The position numbers were made by a program, and so were the translations under genes. The notes under the pieces were generated by a model. It was not told the DNA's origin, did no database searches, and was given only the letters and a program-made list of their open reading frames with translations. Shown here piece by piece: positions 18,822-29,170 of a stretch of 64,000 nucleotides of DNA; positions within the stretch are counted from its first letter, which is position 1; every line of letters starts with the position of its first letter. The DNA is from Pseudomonas laurylsulfatiphila (GTDB taxonomy: Bacteria > Pseudomonadota > Gammaproteobacteria > Pseudomonadales > Pseudomonadaceae). Location of the stretch: assembly GCF_002934665.1 (NCBI RefSeq), contig NZ_NIRS01000002.1:620001-684000 (forward strand), written 5' to 3'.

Positions 18822-18841
18822 GGCTGTGGATTCAACCGGTC
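18822..18841 (-). repeat. Inverted copy of the dispersed half-repeat
   Basis: The minus strand reads GACCGGTTGAATCCACAGCC, identical over all 20 bases to 49300-49319 and nearly so to 406-425. It lies in the gap before the HD-GYP gene. Confidence 0.6.
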
Positions 18842-19013
18842 GTTGCAACAGATTGGCTGAATCGTTCAGCGGGCGTTTCGCAATTCCGTGTTTTCCGAGG
18901 GCGGCTATTGAGCTGCCTTGGTTCTCCATCAGCAATTACGACGAATAGAGCTACGCTTGTCTGCAATGGAGGGACTTTGCGCAATCCTACATAGGGCAGC
19001 GGAGCCAAAAGAC

Positions 19014-20168
19014 ATGGGCATTGAACAGGATGTTTATCCTGCGGCTACCGTTCTGGTGGTCGATGACACGCCAGACAACTTGATGCTGATGACCGACCTG
19101 CTCAAGGACAGGTATCGGGTCAAGGCCGCCAACAGCGGCGAAGCGGCGTTGCGCGTGCTACAAAGTAATCCGCTGCCGGACCTGATCCTGCTCGACATCA
19201 TGATGCCGGGGTTGTCGGGTCATGACGTGGCCCGGCAACTGCAGAAAGATCCGCGTACCCGCCAGATTCCAATCATTTTTCTCACTGCCCTGGCGTCAAT
19301 GGAAAACGAAATCCAGGGCCTGGAGCTGGGCGCGGTCGACTACATCACCAAGCCGATCAGTCCGCCATTGGTCCTGGCCCGGGTGCAGACCCAACTGAAG
19401 ATCAAGGCCGCGGCTGACTTCCTTCGCGATCAGAACGACTTCCTCGAACAGGAGGTCCAGCGCCGCACCCGTGAGGTGATGGCCATTCAGGACGTCACTA
19501 TCCAGGCCATGGCTTCGCTGGCCGAAACCCGCGACAACGAGACGGGCAACCACATCCGCCGCACCCAACACTACGTCAAGCTGCTGGCTGAACTGTTGCG
19601 CGATCATCCGCGTTTCAGTCAATTCCTGAACGATGACAGCATCCGCCAGCTGTTCAGGTCGGCACCGCTGCATGATATCGGCAAGATCGGCATTGCTGAT
19701 CACATCCTGCTTAAACCGGGGCGTTTCACCCCGGAAGAATTTGAAATCATGAAAACCCACACCACCCTGGGGCGCGATGCCATCCAGCGTGCCGAGGATC
19801 AGTTGGGCCTTTCGGTGGACTTTCTGCGCATGGCCAAGGAAATCGCCTACAGCCACCAGGAAAAGTGGGATGGCAGTGGCTACCCGCAGGGACTGGCTGG
19901 CGAAGAAATCCCGATGAGTGCCCGATTGATGGCGGTGGCAGATGTCTATGACGCGCTGATCAGTCGTCGTGTGTACAAGGCTGGAATGCCGCACGAACAG
20001 GCCGTGGAGATCATTCGGCAAGGACGCGCGATCCACTTCGACCCGGACGTCTGTGATGTTTTCCTTGCCAACGCCGAGCAATTCCATGTCATCGCCGAGC
20101 GTTTTGCGGACAGCGACCAGGACATGGCCCGGCTGGCCGACCTGCAACGCACTTCCCAGAAACCCTGA
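19014..20168 (+). CDS. Response regulator with HD-GYP domain
   Basis: A 384-aa two-domain protein. The receiver (residues ~12-130) has VLVVDDTPDN, the phosphoacceptor region LILLDIMMPG and ITKPI. A short coiled linker follows, then an HD-GYP domain with HDIGKIGIADHILLKPGRF (about residue 220) and YSHQEKWDGSGYP. HD-GYP proteins typically degrade cyclic di-GMP; the intact HD and GYP-equivalent motifs suggest activity. The start is the ATG at 19014 preceded by GCGGAGCC. It lies 39 bases before the hybrid kinase, so the two probably form one signalling operon. Confidence 0.92.
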   Translation: MGIEQDVYPAATVLVVDDTPDNLMLMTDLLKDRYRVKAANSGEAALRVLQSNPLPDLILLDIMMPGLSGHDVARQLQKDPRTRQIPIIFLTALASMENEIQGLELGAVDYITKPISPPLVLARVQTQLKIKAAADFLRDQNDFLEQEVQRRTREVMAIQDVTIQAMASLAETRDNETGNHIRRTQHYVKLLAELLRDHPRFSQFLNDDSIRQLFRSAPLHDIGKIGIADHILLKPGRFTPEEFEIMKTHTTLGRDAIQRAEDQLGLSVDFLRMAKEIAYSHQEKWDGSGYPQGLAGEEIPMSARLMAVADVYDALISRRVYKAGMPHEQAVEIIRQGRAIHFDPDVCDVFLANAEQFHVIAERFADSDQDMARLADLQRTSQKP

Positions 20169-20207
20169 ACGGTCAACACGCCGGGTTTACATCTACGGGG
20201 ACCTACA

Positions 20208-23200
20208 ATGACCAGAGTGCTCGCCCTGCTGGAAAAACTGCCCCTGCGCATCAAGTTGATCCTCGGTTTCGCGACGCTGGGGATGCTGGTTCTGGTGCTT
20301 GGCGTGCAGAGCCTGCGTACCCAGGATTTGCTGCAAACGGATATGCAGAGGCTGTACCAGCAAGAGTTGGCGGGCATCGAACCCTTGCAGGAAGCGCGGG
20401 TGCTAATGCCGCATCTCATGCAGGGGTTGCAGCATGCCGTCGGCAGCAACAGCGAAGATGATCGTATCAAGGGCGTCGAGCAATTTGGTGAGGCTCGACA
20501 ACATCTTCAAGTGGCGCTGCTGCAGGTACAACCGACCCTCTGGCGCCAGGAAAACCTGGAGCGATTCGCCATGTTCGAGGTTTTGCTGAAGCGTTTGCTG
20601 CACGACGGTGAGGCAGCACTGGAACTGGCCGCTGCAGGAGATCAAGCCCAAGCCTTGCGGCTGATCAATAGCGTCGAGTTCCAGGGGCTGGATGAGCGGG
20701 GAGACGACTTGCTCAAACAGATGGCGCGAATCAAACACACCTCCATTCATGACACGGCCAAACAGATCGCAGACTTTGCCGGGCGCAGCACCCGGCTCAC
20801 TTATCAATTGCTGCTGGGCGGCCTGACACTGGCGTTGTTGATGGGCTGGTTGATCAGCCGTTCGATTCGCCTGCCCCTTGACCGGGTGCGCGCCGCCGTT
20901 GACGAGCTGACTGCTGGCCGACTGGACGGGACGATTCCCTATACCGATCTGCAAAATGAAACCGGTGATCTGGCGCGTGCAATCGCGATGCTGCAGACCG
21001 AGTCGCAACAACTGGAGCGCCAGCGCTGGGTCAAGGCGCAAACCGAGCAACTCCAGGCCGACTTGCCACATGCGGAAACGCCACGCGAGCTGGCCCAGGT
21101 TTTTTTACGGCATATGGCGAGCATGCTCGGCATCTGCCGGGGCGTGCTCTATAGCCTGCAAGAGCAGGATGAAAGCCTGCAATTGATTGGCAGCTACGCG
21201 ACCGATCCCGATTACCCGCCGGCGCCGACGGTGGCTCTGGGAGCCGGCCTTCTAGGGCAATGCGCGCTGGATCGTGCGCCCCGTGAATTGCAGGGGCTGA
21301 CGCAGCCGCTCGGACGGTTGCATTCGCAGTTGGGTGAAGTGCCGGCCAGCTATCTGCTGGTGCAGCCGGTTTTGCGTGGTGAGCGTCTGCTCGGCATGCT
21401 CGAGCTGGCGGGTTATCAAGCGCTGGGGGTCCGTGAACAGTCGCTGTTGCAGGAGGCCATGCCCCGCCTGGCCGGTGCCATGGCGGTGATGGAGCGTCAT
21501 CTGGCGGTGCAATCCTTGCTGATCGAGACCCGGCGCCAGGCCGACGAGATGGGTCAGCAGGCCTTGCGACTGGAGTTGCAATCGAAGGAGCTGGAAGCAC
21601 AACAGACTGCGTTGCGTGCCACCAAGGCCTGGTATCGCGCGATCCTCGAGGCGGCACCAGACGGCATGATCGTCATCAATGCCGAGGGCTCGATCCTGAT
21701 GACCAACCCGCAACTGGACACGCTGTTCGGTTATGCCACGGGTGAGTTGGTGGGCGAGACCATCGAGCGGCTGGTGCCTGACGCGGCGCGCGGCCGGCAT
21801 GTGACGTTGCGCAATGGTTTCATCGCCCATGGCAGCACCCGGCAGATGGGCGCGAACATGGACGACCTCAAAGGCCTTCGCAAGGACGGCAGCCTGTTTT
21901 CCGTGGAAATCGGCCTGTCGCACTTGCCGCTTCTGGAGGGACGTGGCACCTGTATCTGCGCTTCGGTTCGCGATGTCAGCGAGCGACGGCAGATGCAAGC
22001 GGCGCTCAAATCCAGCGAAACGCAGTTGCGTGCGGTATTGGACAGCAGTCCGGTGGCCATGCTGATTCGTGGCGATGATGGCCGCCTGAGTTACTGCAAC
22101 CCGGAGCTGGAGGGCCTGTTCGGCGTCAGCCGCGAGCAACTGGGCGAGATGGACGAAAGTCGCTTCTGGTGCGATGCACAGGCACACGACCGCTTCCTGG
22201 CCGCAGCCGCCAAGGGCGCGGTTTTAAACTTCGAGGCCAGCCTGCAGCGCGATGGAGGAAAGCGTTTCGAGGTCTTGCTCTCGGCCGTCCCCCTGACACT
22301 CGGTGAGCGCAACATCAGCGCCAGTTGGTATTACGACATCACCGACCGCAAGGCCGCCGAGGCGCTGGTGCAGCACGCTCGGGAGATCGCCGAAGAGGCG
22401 ACACGGGCCAAGAGCGAATTCCTCGCCAACATGAGCCATGAAATCCGCACGCCGATGAACGCCATTATCGGCATGAGCCACCTGGCGCTGCGCACCGACC
22501 TCGATAACCGGCAACGCAACTACATTGTGAAGGTGCATCGCTCGGCGGAGAGCCTGTTGGGGATCATCAACGACATCCTCGATTTCTCCAAGATCGAAGC
22601 CGGCAGGATGGACCTGGAGCTTATTCCCTTCCGCCTGGAAGACGTGCTGGAGAACTTCACCAACGTGGTGGGCCTGAGGGCCGAGGATAAAGGCCTGGAG
22701 CTGCTCTACAGCACGGTAGCCGATCTGCCGACCGCACTGATTGGCGACCCGCTGCGGCTGGGCCAGGTCCTGGCCAACCTGGGCAACAACGCGACGAAGT
22801 TCACCGAACAGGGTGAAATTGTGCTTGGCATCGAGCGCGTCGGGAGTGACGAGGGCAAGGTCGAGCTGCATTTCTGGGTGCGCGACACGGGCATCGGCAT
22901 GAGCGAAGAGCAATGCCAGAGAATTTTTCAGTCTTTCATCCAGGCCGATAGTTCCACCACTCGCAAGTACGGAGGGACCGGCCTGGGCCTGGCGATTTCC
23001 AAGCGTCTGGTGGAGATGATGGGAGGCCGCATCTGGGTCGAAAGTACACTGGGCAGCGGTTCGACGTTTCATTTTTGCGTGAGTCTGGGCCTGCAGGCAG
23101 CGGCGACTGCGCGACGCATGTTCACCGCCGATGAGCTGCTGGGCATCCGCGTGCTGGTGGTCGATGACAACGCCAGTGCCCGGGAAATTCTTTCGGGCAT

Positions 23201-24629
23201 GGCGCACAGCTTCGGTGTCGAAGTGGACGTCGCCGAAAGTGGTCGCATGGCCCTGCGCATGCTGGCGCAGGCCGAGAAAGATTCGCTGCCTTTCGACCTG
23301 GTCCTGATGGACTGGCGGATGCCCGGCATGGATGGGGTGGAGACGGTCCGCCAGATGCGCTCCGCCAACCTGACACGCACACCGTCAGTCATCATGGTCA
23401 CCGCCCTTGATCGCGAGGAGTTACTTGAACAGGCCAGGCACCAGGACGTACATCTGCCGGTGGTGCTGACCAAGCCGGTCACCCCGTCCACCTTGCTGGA
23501 AGCCATAGGCACAGTGTTCGGCAAAGTGCCCCAAACCGGTACCCGCGCCCATGAGCGCAACGAGCAGAGCGCTGACAACATGGCCCGCCTGAAGGGTGCG
23601 CGCCTGCTGCTGGTGGAGGACAACGAACTGAACAGGGAGCTGGCGTGCGACCTGTTGCAAGAGGCAGGCATCGAGTTCGAGCTGGCAGATGATGGCCAAC
23701 AGGCACTCGACTGGTTGGCACGGGACAGCGATTTCGACGGTGTGCTGATGGACTGCCAGATGCCGGTGATGGACGGCTATACCGCGACCCGCAGGATTCG
23801 CCAGCAATCGAACTTCGCGGCGTTGCCGATCATCGCCATGACCGCCGACGCCATGGCCGGGGACCGCGAACGCGCCCTGGCCTGCGGCATGAATGACCAC
23901 CTGTCCAAGCCACTGGACGTAGACGGCATGTTCGCCACGCTGGCCAGGTGGATCACGCCACGGCCCGGGCGTGGCGGCCGGGCGCGGGAGGCGACCGTTG
24001 CCGACACATCCGGACAGTTGCCCGCCGAGCTTGCAGGCATCGATCAGGTCGCCGGGCTGGCTGCCTGTTCGGGCAAGACGGCCCTTTACTTGCGACTGTT
24101 GCGCACATTCCACGCGACCCAGAAGAGCTTCGTCGAACAGTTCAAAACGGCAATCGCCGACGCCGACGCCGATCCGACGGCCGCTGTTCGAATGGCTCAC
24201 ACGCTGCATGGTAACGCGGGGAACATCGGCGCCAGGGCACTGGCACAGGCTGCGGCACAGCTGGAGCAAGCGTGCCGGGCTGGTGAGCCGAGCGATGGCG
24301 TGCAAGCTCACTTGACCGAGGTCAGTCGGTGTTTGATACCGGTATTGAGCGCGCTGGCGCTTTTGCCCGAGGAAAAAACGGCTTCAGGGGCGAAGCCGCC
24401 GCAGGCCGAGGCGGAACTCGGTGACCAGCTCACTCGGCTCGGGCAATTATTGGCCGAGAGTGACACCGCAGCCTTTGAAGCGCTTGATGAGTTACGGCAG
24501 TTGTCACTCGATGATGCATTGGCCAGGCGTCTGAGCCGGGTGGCCCAGCAGCTTGAGCGCTTCGACTTTGATCGGGCCCTGGCGTTGCTGCAAGGCGAAA
24601 TCAAACGCTCCGCCCTGCCCCCCGAATGA
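20208..24629 (+). CDS. Hybrid sensor kinase: HAMP-GAF-PAS-PAS-HisKA-HATPase-REC-REC-Hpt
   Basis: A 1473-aa membrane-bound hybrid kinase. A transmembrane helix near residues 15-33 and another near 200-220 flank a helical periplasmic sensor; then come HAMP (~220-270), GAF (~285-420), a coiled segment and two PAS domains (~475-720). HisKA has [18 protein letters not shown] (His about 745), the HATPase [22 protein letters not shown]. Two receivers follow ([19 protein letters not shown] and [21 protein letters not shown]), then an Hpt domain with [14 protein letters not shown] (about 1328). This order allows an internal His-Asp-His-Asp relay. GGGGAC precedes the ATG. The signal is unknown; the HD-GYP regulator just upstream is the natural output partner. 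Confidence 0.93.
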   Translation: MTRVLALLEKLPLRIKLILGFATLGMLVLVLGVQSLRTQDLLQTDMQRLYQQELAGIEPLQEARVLMPHLMQGLQHAVGSNSEDDRIKGVEQFGEARQHLQVALLQVQPTLWRQENLERFAMFEVLLKRLLHDGEAALELAAAGDQAQALRLINSVEFQGLDERGDDLLKQMARIKHTSIHDTAKQIADFAGRSTRLTYQLLLGGLTLALLMGWLISRSIRLPLDRVRAAVDELTAGRLDGTIPYTDLQNETGDLARAIAMLQTESQQLERQRWVKAQTEQLQADLPHAETPRELAQVFLRHMASMLGICRGVLYSLQEQDESLQLIGSYATDPDYPPAPTVALGAGLLGQCALDRAPRELQGLTQPLGRLHSQLGEVPASYLLVQPVLRGERLLGMLELAGYQALGVREQSLLQEAMPRLAGAMAVMERHLAVQSLLIETRRQADEMGQQALRLELQSKELEAQQTALRATKAWYRAILEAAPDGMIVINAEGSILMTNPQLDTLFGYATGELVGETIERLVPDAARGRHVTLRNGFIAHGSTRQMGANMDDLKGLRKDGSLFSVEIGLSHLPLLEGRGTCICASVRDVSERRQMQAALKSSETQLRAVLDSSPVAMLIRGDDGRLSYCNPELEGLFGVSREQLGEMDESRFWCDAQAHDRFLAAAAKGAVLNFEASLQRDGGKRFEVLLSAVPLTLGERNISASWYYDITDRKAAEALVQHAREIAEEATRAKSEFLANMSHEIRTPMNAIIGMSHLALRTDLDNRQRNYIVKVHRSAESLLGIINDILDFSKIEAGRMDLELIPFRLEDVLENFTNVVGLRAEDKGLELLYSTVADLPTALIGDPLRLGQVLANLGNNATKFTEQGEIVLGIERVGSDEGKVELHFWVRDTGIGMSEEQCQRIFQSFIQADSSTTRKYGGTGLGLAISKRLVEMMGGRIWVESTLGSGSTFHFCVSLGLQAAATARRMFTADELLGIRVLVVDDNASAREILSGMAHSFGVEVDVAESGRMALRMLAQAEKDSLPFDLVLMDWRMPGMDGVETVRQMRSANLTRTPSVIMVTALDREELLEQARHQDVHLPVVLTKPVTPSTLLEAIGTVFGKVPQTGTRAHERNEQSADNMARLKGARLLLVEDNELNRELACDLLQEAGIEFELADDGQQALDWLARDSDFDGVLMDCQMPVMDGYTATRRIRQQSNFAALPIIAMTADAMAGDRERALACGMNDHLSKPLDVDGMFATLARWITPRPGRGGRAREATVADTSGQLPAELAGIDQVAGLAACSGKTALYLRLLRTFHATQKSFVEQFKTAIADADADPTAAVRMAHTLHGNAGNIGARALAQAAAQLEQACRAGEPSDGVQAHLTEVSRCLIPVLSALALLPEEKTASGAKPPQAEAELGDQLTRLGQLLAESDTAAFEALDELRQLSLDDALARRLSRVAQQLERFDFDRALALLQGEIKRSALPPE

Positions 24630-24664
24630 CCAGAGTGCACCGACAGCAAGGAACCAGGTGTCGC

Positions 24665-25984
24665 TTAGTACCGATAGGTTGCCTGCACTGAAACGCCGTT
24701 CGCACTATTGCGGTAGGTGGCACTGTATTCCGGTTGGAGACCGGAGTTGTTCGACTGCTTCACCGAGACTTTGGAATCCCAGAGATAGCCATAAGCAAAG
24801 TCTATCGTCAGATCTGGAGTCGGCGAATAAGCACCACCCAGGGTCACGGCTTGGCGATTGCCAACCGGAATGCGCACGCTGCGATCGGCATTTCTAATGG
24901 GCGACGGATCATAGGCGTAGCCGGCGCGCAGCAGCCATTGTTGGTTCAATTGATAGGAGGCGCCCACGGCAGTAGACCAAGTGTCCCGCCAGTTCATTTC
25001 TTCGGTCACACTTCCCAGACCCGCCGCCTGCCCCAATGGGGTAAGACCGCTGTTAACTGCCTCGACCTTCTTGATCCGGCTCCAACGTTTCCAGGTGGTC
25101 CCCAGGTAGCCCGTCCAGCGGCTATTGAAATGATGGGTGATGGACGTGTCCACGGATTCGGGCATCGTGAGGTCTATCTTGTTGTCATAATTTCCGTCCA
25201 GCGGGACAACGCTCGGGGAGCCGGAAACCTCAGTATGCCCTTCGAGTTCATAGTCCACCTTCGAGTGATAGTTAATCCCCCAACGGGTAGCCTCGGTAAA
25301 GTCAACCAGGATGCCGACGTTGTAGCCAAGTGCCGTGTCATCGCCTTTGATGGTCACCAGTGTGTCCTCGCCGTTGTTCAGGGCGCCGGTGGCCAGGTAG
25401 TTCTGAAGTTTTGCATTGAAACGGTTGATGGTCGGTCCACCACCAATGGATACGTAATCATTGATCCGCCAGGCAATGGTGGGCTGAAGGGTTACTTCCT
25501 TGGTCGTGCTATAGGAGCCATGGTAACGACCCTGAAAACTGCGCTCGTAATCATTGATCAGGCCACTCGGAGCATACAGGCCAAGACCCATCGAAAATCG
25601 ATCGTCCAGCGGCGTCGACATATAGACGAAGGGCACGACCCCCAACGGTACCGAGTCCCCCTTATTCGTTCCCGGGGCTCTGCTCTGCGCATCACTGATG
25701 TCATCGCTCACCGAGACGACCGCGGCTCCGCCGGAAATCTCGGTTCGTTTCAATTTGGTCAAACCTGCAGGGTTTCCAAAGATCGTGCTGGCATCCAGCG
25801 CGGAAGATGACCTTCCCGCATACGCAGTACCCGCACTGCTTGCACTTTGCTCGTTCAAGGCAATGCCATTGGCCCCCGCACTTGTGCAAGTGCCGAGTAT
25901 TACCGCGGCACCTGTGAATCTGATCCAGGAAGACACTTCTTGCACAGCTGAGAGACACGGAGTTGCACGGTTGCTCAGTTTCAT
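24665..25984 (-). CDS. FadL/TodX-family outer-membrane transporter
   Basis: A 439-aa outer-membrane beta-barrel. The cleaved N-terminus gives the FadL signature NGIALNEQSASSAGTAYAGRSSSALDASTIFGNPAGLTKL, forming the hatch, and the protein ends in aromatic QATYRY as outer-membrane strands do. Such porins admit long-chain fatty acids or aromatic hydrocarbons. The ATG at 25984 follows GAGGTGGGA. It lies downstream of an acyl-CoA ligase, dioxygenase-like and hydroxylase genes on the same strand, so it probably imports the cluster's substrate. Confidence 0.92.
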   Translation of the reverse strand: MKLSNRATPCLSAVQEVSSWIRFTGAAVILGTCTSAGANGIALNEQSASSAGTAYAGRSSSALDASTIFGNPAGLTKLKRTEISGGAAVVSVSDDISDAQSRAPGTNKGDSVPLGVVPFVYMSTPLDDRFSMGLGLYAPSGLINDYERSFQGRYHGSYSTTKEVTLQPTIAWRINDYVSIGGGPTINRFNAKLQNYLATGALNNGEDTLVTIKGDDTALGYNVGILVDFTEATRWGINYHSKVDYELEGHTEVSGSPSVVPLDGNYDNKIDLTMPESVDTSITHHFNSRWTGYLGTTWKRWSRIKKVEAVNSGLTPLGQAAGLGSVTEEMNWRDTWSTAVGASYQLNQQWLLRAGYAYDPSPIRNADRSVRIPVGNRQAVTLGGAYSPTPDLTIDFAYGYLWDSKVSVKQSNNSGLQPEYSATYRNSANGVSVQATYRY

Positions 25985-26134
25985 TTCCCACCTCGTATTG
26001 TTTTTATTGATTGGTGCGCAGGCAAAGCTTCGCCTTCCGGTGCACTTGGCAGTGCCGGCAGGCGTTGTTCAAAGTTGTGAAAGGCCCTGTCTGACGACTA
26101 CCAGGGCCGAGGTGCCGAACTTATGAAGCCGGGA

Positions 26135-28036
26135 TCATTTGAGCCACTCCACTTGAAAGCTATAGCGACCAAGAAGGAGGGCCAAAGACTCTTGATCTGT
26201 TCCGGCCCGGATGCACGCGACTAACCCACGTTGTTCATGCTGAATGACCTCGACCGCAATGTCCTTCAGACACATGCGTTCCACTTCCTGCCGAACTGTT
26301 CGGGTCACTTCGCGCTGCTGCAAGGCGGGCTTGAAGATTTTGCCAACCGCCGTCAATGGCAGTGCTTCGAGGATTTCGATCCGCTTGGGAATGGCCGCCC
26401 GCTCACTGATGTGGTGCTGAGCAAATTGCTCAAGTTCTTCGATATTGCAGACGTGGCCTGGTCGCAGTTGCACGTAGGCGACCGGTACTTCGCCCGAATA
26501 GGCGTCCGGGCTGCCGATGGCCGCCGCCAACGCCACCGCCGGGTGGGCTTGCAGAGCCTCTTCGATTTGCTTGGGATCGATATTGTGGCCGCCGCGGATA
26601 ATCAGCTCCTTCTTGCGCCCGGTCAGCCAGAAGTAGCCATTTTCATCCTTGCGCCCCAGATCGCCCGTATTCAGCCAGCGCTGACCATTTATGTTGATCC
26701 ACAGGCCCCGGTTATGGCTTTCCTCAACGTAACCCTCGAACAGGTTCGGACCTGTGATGGTGATCACGCCAATTTCGCTGGGGTCAGCGTCGCGCAGATA
26801 CTCTCCAGCGTCATCGAGCATGACTGCGCGCATGTCCTGGTAGGCAATCCGTATACCGATGGAGCCGATGTAGCGCTCGCCATGGGGTGGGTTGACCGAG
26901 GAGACGCACGCGCCTTCCGTGAGTCCATAACCTTCGAGGATCTTCACCCCGGTCCGGCCTTCGAACGCCCGGAAAAGTTCGACCGGCATCGGCGCGGCGC
27001 CACACATGGCATAACGAAGGCTGGACAGGTCACGGCCTTCCAGCTCGTTTTGCAACAGTGCGGAATAGACGGTTGGAACACCGGAAAAGAAGTTGATGCC
27101 GAAGTGCTCAACCATCTCCCAGAAGCGTGGCATCACCCCCTCACCGCGATAACCCTGCGGCGTGCCGAGGATGACGTGATCACCTTGGCTCCAAGGCATC
27201 AGGCCTGTCACCAGCTGTGCATTGACATGGAACAGCGGCAACCCACAGAAAATGACCTGACCACTCCCGCGTGGTTGCATGTGCGTGGCCATGGCCCACG
27301 CGTTGAAGACCTCCGCCCCATGGGTACGCATCGCAATCTTGGGCAGGCCGGTGGTACCGCCGGTGCAGAAGTAAGAGGAACGATCCCCCGGGCGAAACAG
27401 CCGGGCACTCTTCAAGTGCGTGCCTGGCTGAGCGTCCATCAGCGTGCGTAATTCGTGAATCGTGGTGCCCTTGTGCAACTCACGTTCTTTTTCTGCCAGG
27501 GACTCCAGGGATTCACGTTGAGCTACATCAACGTAGGGCCCCATGCCAACCCAAACGACGTGCTTGATCCGGGGAAGTTGATCCAGCTGCGAAGCCAGCT
27601 TGGGCCACAGGTCACTGCCCGGAGTCGGCGCGAGCGTGACCACCACGCTGGCGTTCGCGGCCCGCAGCAAGGCCGCTATCTGTTTGGCCTCTTGCAGCGG
27701 ATTGATCGCCATGACGATACCGGCCGCTTCCCCCCCCCAGATGGTGAAGTGGGTTTCCGGCAGGTTGGGCAGGATGAAGGCCAGCACTTCACCCGGGGTA
27801 ATGCCCAGGTCGTGGAAGGCATTCGCCGCGCGAGTGATGTCTTCGACGAGTTCGGCATAGCTCCAGTGGTGGGTGTTCCTGAAGCGGGTAGCGTCGGCGA
27901 AGAAACTCAGTGCCGGCGCGTTGGGGTCAAGCTCGGCTGTCCGGGTCAGTGCTTCATAAGTGCTTGAAGCCAAGCCACGCAATGCCAGCGGGACCTGCTC
28001 AATACTTTCAATGTCGCTCAGAGATCGCACCATCAT
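26135..28036 (-). CDS. AMP-forming acyl-CoA synthetase
   Basis: A 633-aa adenylate-forming enzyme that should activate a carboxylic acid to its CoA thioester. Motifs: CTGGTTGLPKIAMRTH (ATP-binding loop), EGYGLTEGA, NTGDLGRKDENGYFWLTGRKKELIIRGGHNI (hinge region) and PLTAVGKIFKPAL carrying the catalytic Lys. Length and motifs fit medium-chain or aryl-CoA ligases; the acid is unknown. The ATG at 28036 directly follows the upstream gene's stop (28039), so translation is probably coupled. The order hydroxylase, dioxygenase-like protein, hydrolase, ligase suggests aromatic-acid breakdown. Confidence 0.92.
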   Translation of the reverse strand: MMVRSLSDIESIEQVPLALRGLASSTYEALTRTAELDPNAPALSFFADATRFRNTHHWSYAELVEDITRAANAFHDLGITPGEVLAFILPNLPETHFTIWGGEAAGIVMAINPLQEAKQIAALLRAANASVVVTLAPTPGSDLWPKLASQLDQLPRIKHVVWVGMGPYVDVAQRESLESLAEKERELHKGTTIHELRTLMDAQPGTHLKSARLFRPGDRSSYFCTGGTTGLPKIAMRTHGAEVFNAWAMATHMQPRGSGQVIFCGLPLFHVNAQLVTGLMPWSQGDHVILGTPQGYRGEGVMPRFWEMVEHFGINFFSGVPTVYSALLQNELEGRDLSSLRYAMCGAAPMPVELFRAFEGRTGVKILEGYGLTEGACVSSVNPPHGERYIGSIGIRIAYQDMRAVMLDDAGEYLRDADPSEIGVITITGPNLFEGYVEESHNRGLWININGQRWLNTGDLGRKDENGYFWLTGRKKELIIRGGHNIDPKQIEEALQAHPAVALAAAIGSPDAYSGEVPVAYVQLRPGHVCNIEELEQFAQHHISERAAIPKRIEILEALPLTAVGKIFKPALQQREVTRTVRQEVERMCLKDIAVEVIQHEQRGLVACIRAGTDQESLALLLGRYSFQVEWLK

Positions 28037-28038
28037 TT

Positions 28039-29160
28039 TCAGGCCTCCTCTACGACTCGGTTGCGTTGCACGCCCAGGTCAATCACGCCATCGGCACTGC
28101 GAATGCGCGCCTCGACCACGTCGCCTGCCTTGAGATATTGCGTCCGCCCTTCCTGCGCCTTGAGGAAAAGCTTCCATTTGGTGGCTTCCGGCATCAGGGC
28201 TGCAATGCGCTGTTTGGCCGGCGAAGGGATGGTCAGTGCGCATCCCGCAGGCGTACCGGTGGCGATCAGGTCGCCGGGGGCGAGATCCTGGACGGTGGAG
28301 AGTTCGGTCAGGGTTTCAGCGGGGCCGTATACCAGGTTGGCCGTGCTGTCGCTTTGTCGGACTTCGCCGTTGACCGTCAGGCGCAACTGCAAGGCTTTCA
28401 GGTAATGCATGTCCTGGGCACCCAGCAGGCAGAGATATGGGCCGACCGGGCCAAAAGTACGGAAGCTCTTGCCCTTGTAGAACTGCATCTGAGGGATCTG
28501 GATGTCGCGTGCCGAGTAGTCGTTGACAATGACCACACCCGCAACGAACTCATGCAGGTTGGCGTCATTGACGGTCACTGCGCCGCTGATTGCGCGTTTC
28601 ATCACCAGCCCGAGCTCGATCTCATAATCAAGGAAGCGCACGGTGCGCGGCTTGATCAGGACGCTGTCTGCGGCCACCAGGCAGCTGGTCGCCTTGGTGA
28701 ACATCATGTTGTATTTCTTCGCATCCGGGTCCATGCCCGACTCGATCATGTGCTGCCGGTAGTTGGCCCCCTGGCAGACAAACTGTTGGTTGCGGGTCAC
28801 CGGCGACAGCAGCTTCACTTCGTGCGCCTCCAACTGCGTACCTTCGAGTTGAGCGAGGTCGTCGATACTGTTCTGGCAGATGAAGTCACCCGTGGTCTCA
28901 AAAGTGCCCGGGACAATCGTGATACGGTCTTGGCGTAGCACGCCCCAGTGGATACCGTTCTCAAACTCAAAGCGGACGACGTGTACAGCGGACATTGAAG
29001 GTACTCCTGGGGCAGCGTTTGTCCCGCGCTCGATGGCGCGAGAACTGTGGTGTTGTTCTGAGAGTGGGCTGGCGACGCTGTAGAGCAACGAGCCGCTGGC
29101 GATCAAGGCTCCGGTTTTGAGTACGTCTCGCCGGCTAGACCGGGTAGCGATGCCCGACAT
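28039..29160 (-). CDS. Fumarylacetoacetate hydrolase-family protein with Tat-like leader
   Basis: The C-terminal ~320 residues are an FAH-fold enzyme: YEIELGLVMKRAISG and GVVIVNDYSARDIQ supply the acidic metal ligands, with GKSFRTFGPVGPYL and DLIATGTPAG. Relatives hydrolyse or isomerise products of aromatic ring cleavage. The first 55 residues (SSRRDVLKTGALIASGSLLYSVAS) look like a twin-arginine signal. Two starts compete: the ATG at 29160, eight bases after the VOC stop but with no clear ribosome site, and the ATG at 28995 with AGGAG eight bases upstream, giving a 318-aa cytosolic enzyme. The long frame has no stop and explains the otherwise odd 176-base gap; both forms may be made. Confidence 0.85.
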   Translation of the reverse strand: MSGIATRSSRRDVLKTGALIASGSLLYSVASPLSEQHHSSRAIERGTNAAPGVPSMSAVHVVRFEFENGIHWGVLRQDRITIVPGTFETTGDFICQNSIDDLAQLEGTQLEAHEVKLLSPVTRNQQFVCQGANYRQHMIESGMDPDAKKYNMMFTKATSCLVAADSVLIKPRTVRFLDYEIELGLVMKRAISGAVTVNDANLHEFVAGVVIVNDYSARDIQIPQMQFYKGKSFRTFGPVGPYLCLLGAQDMHYLKALQLRLTVNGEVRQSDSTANLVYGPAETLTELSTVQDLAPGDLIATGTPAGCALTIPSPAKQRIAALMPEATKWKLFLKAQEGRTQYLKAGDVVEARIRSADGVIDLGVQRNRVVEEA

Positions 29161-29170
29161 GACGGCGGCT

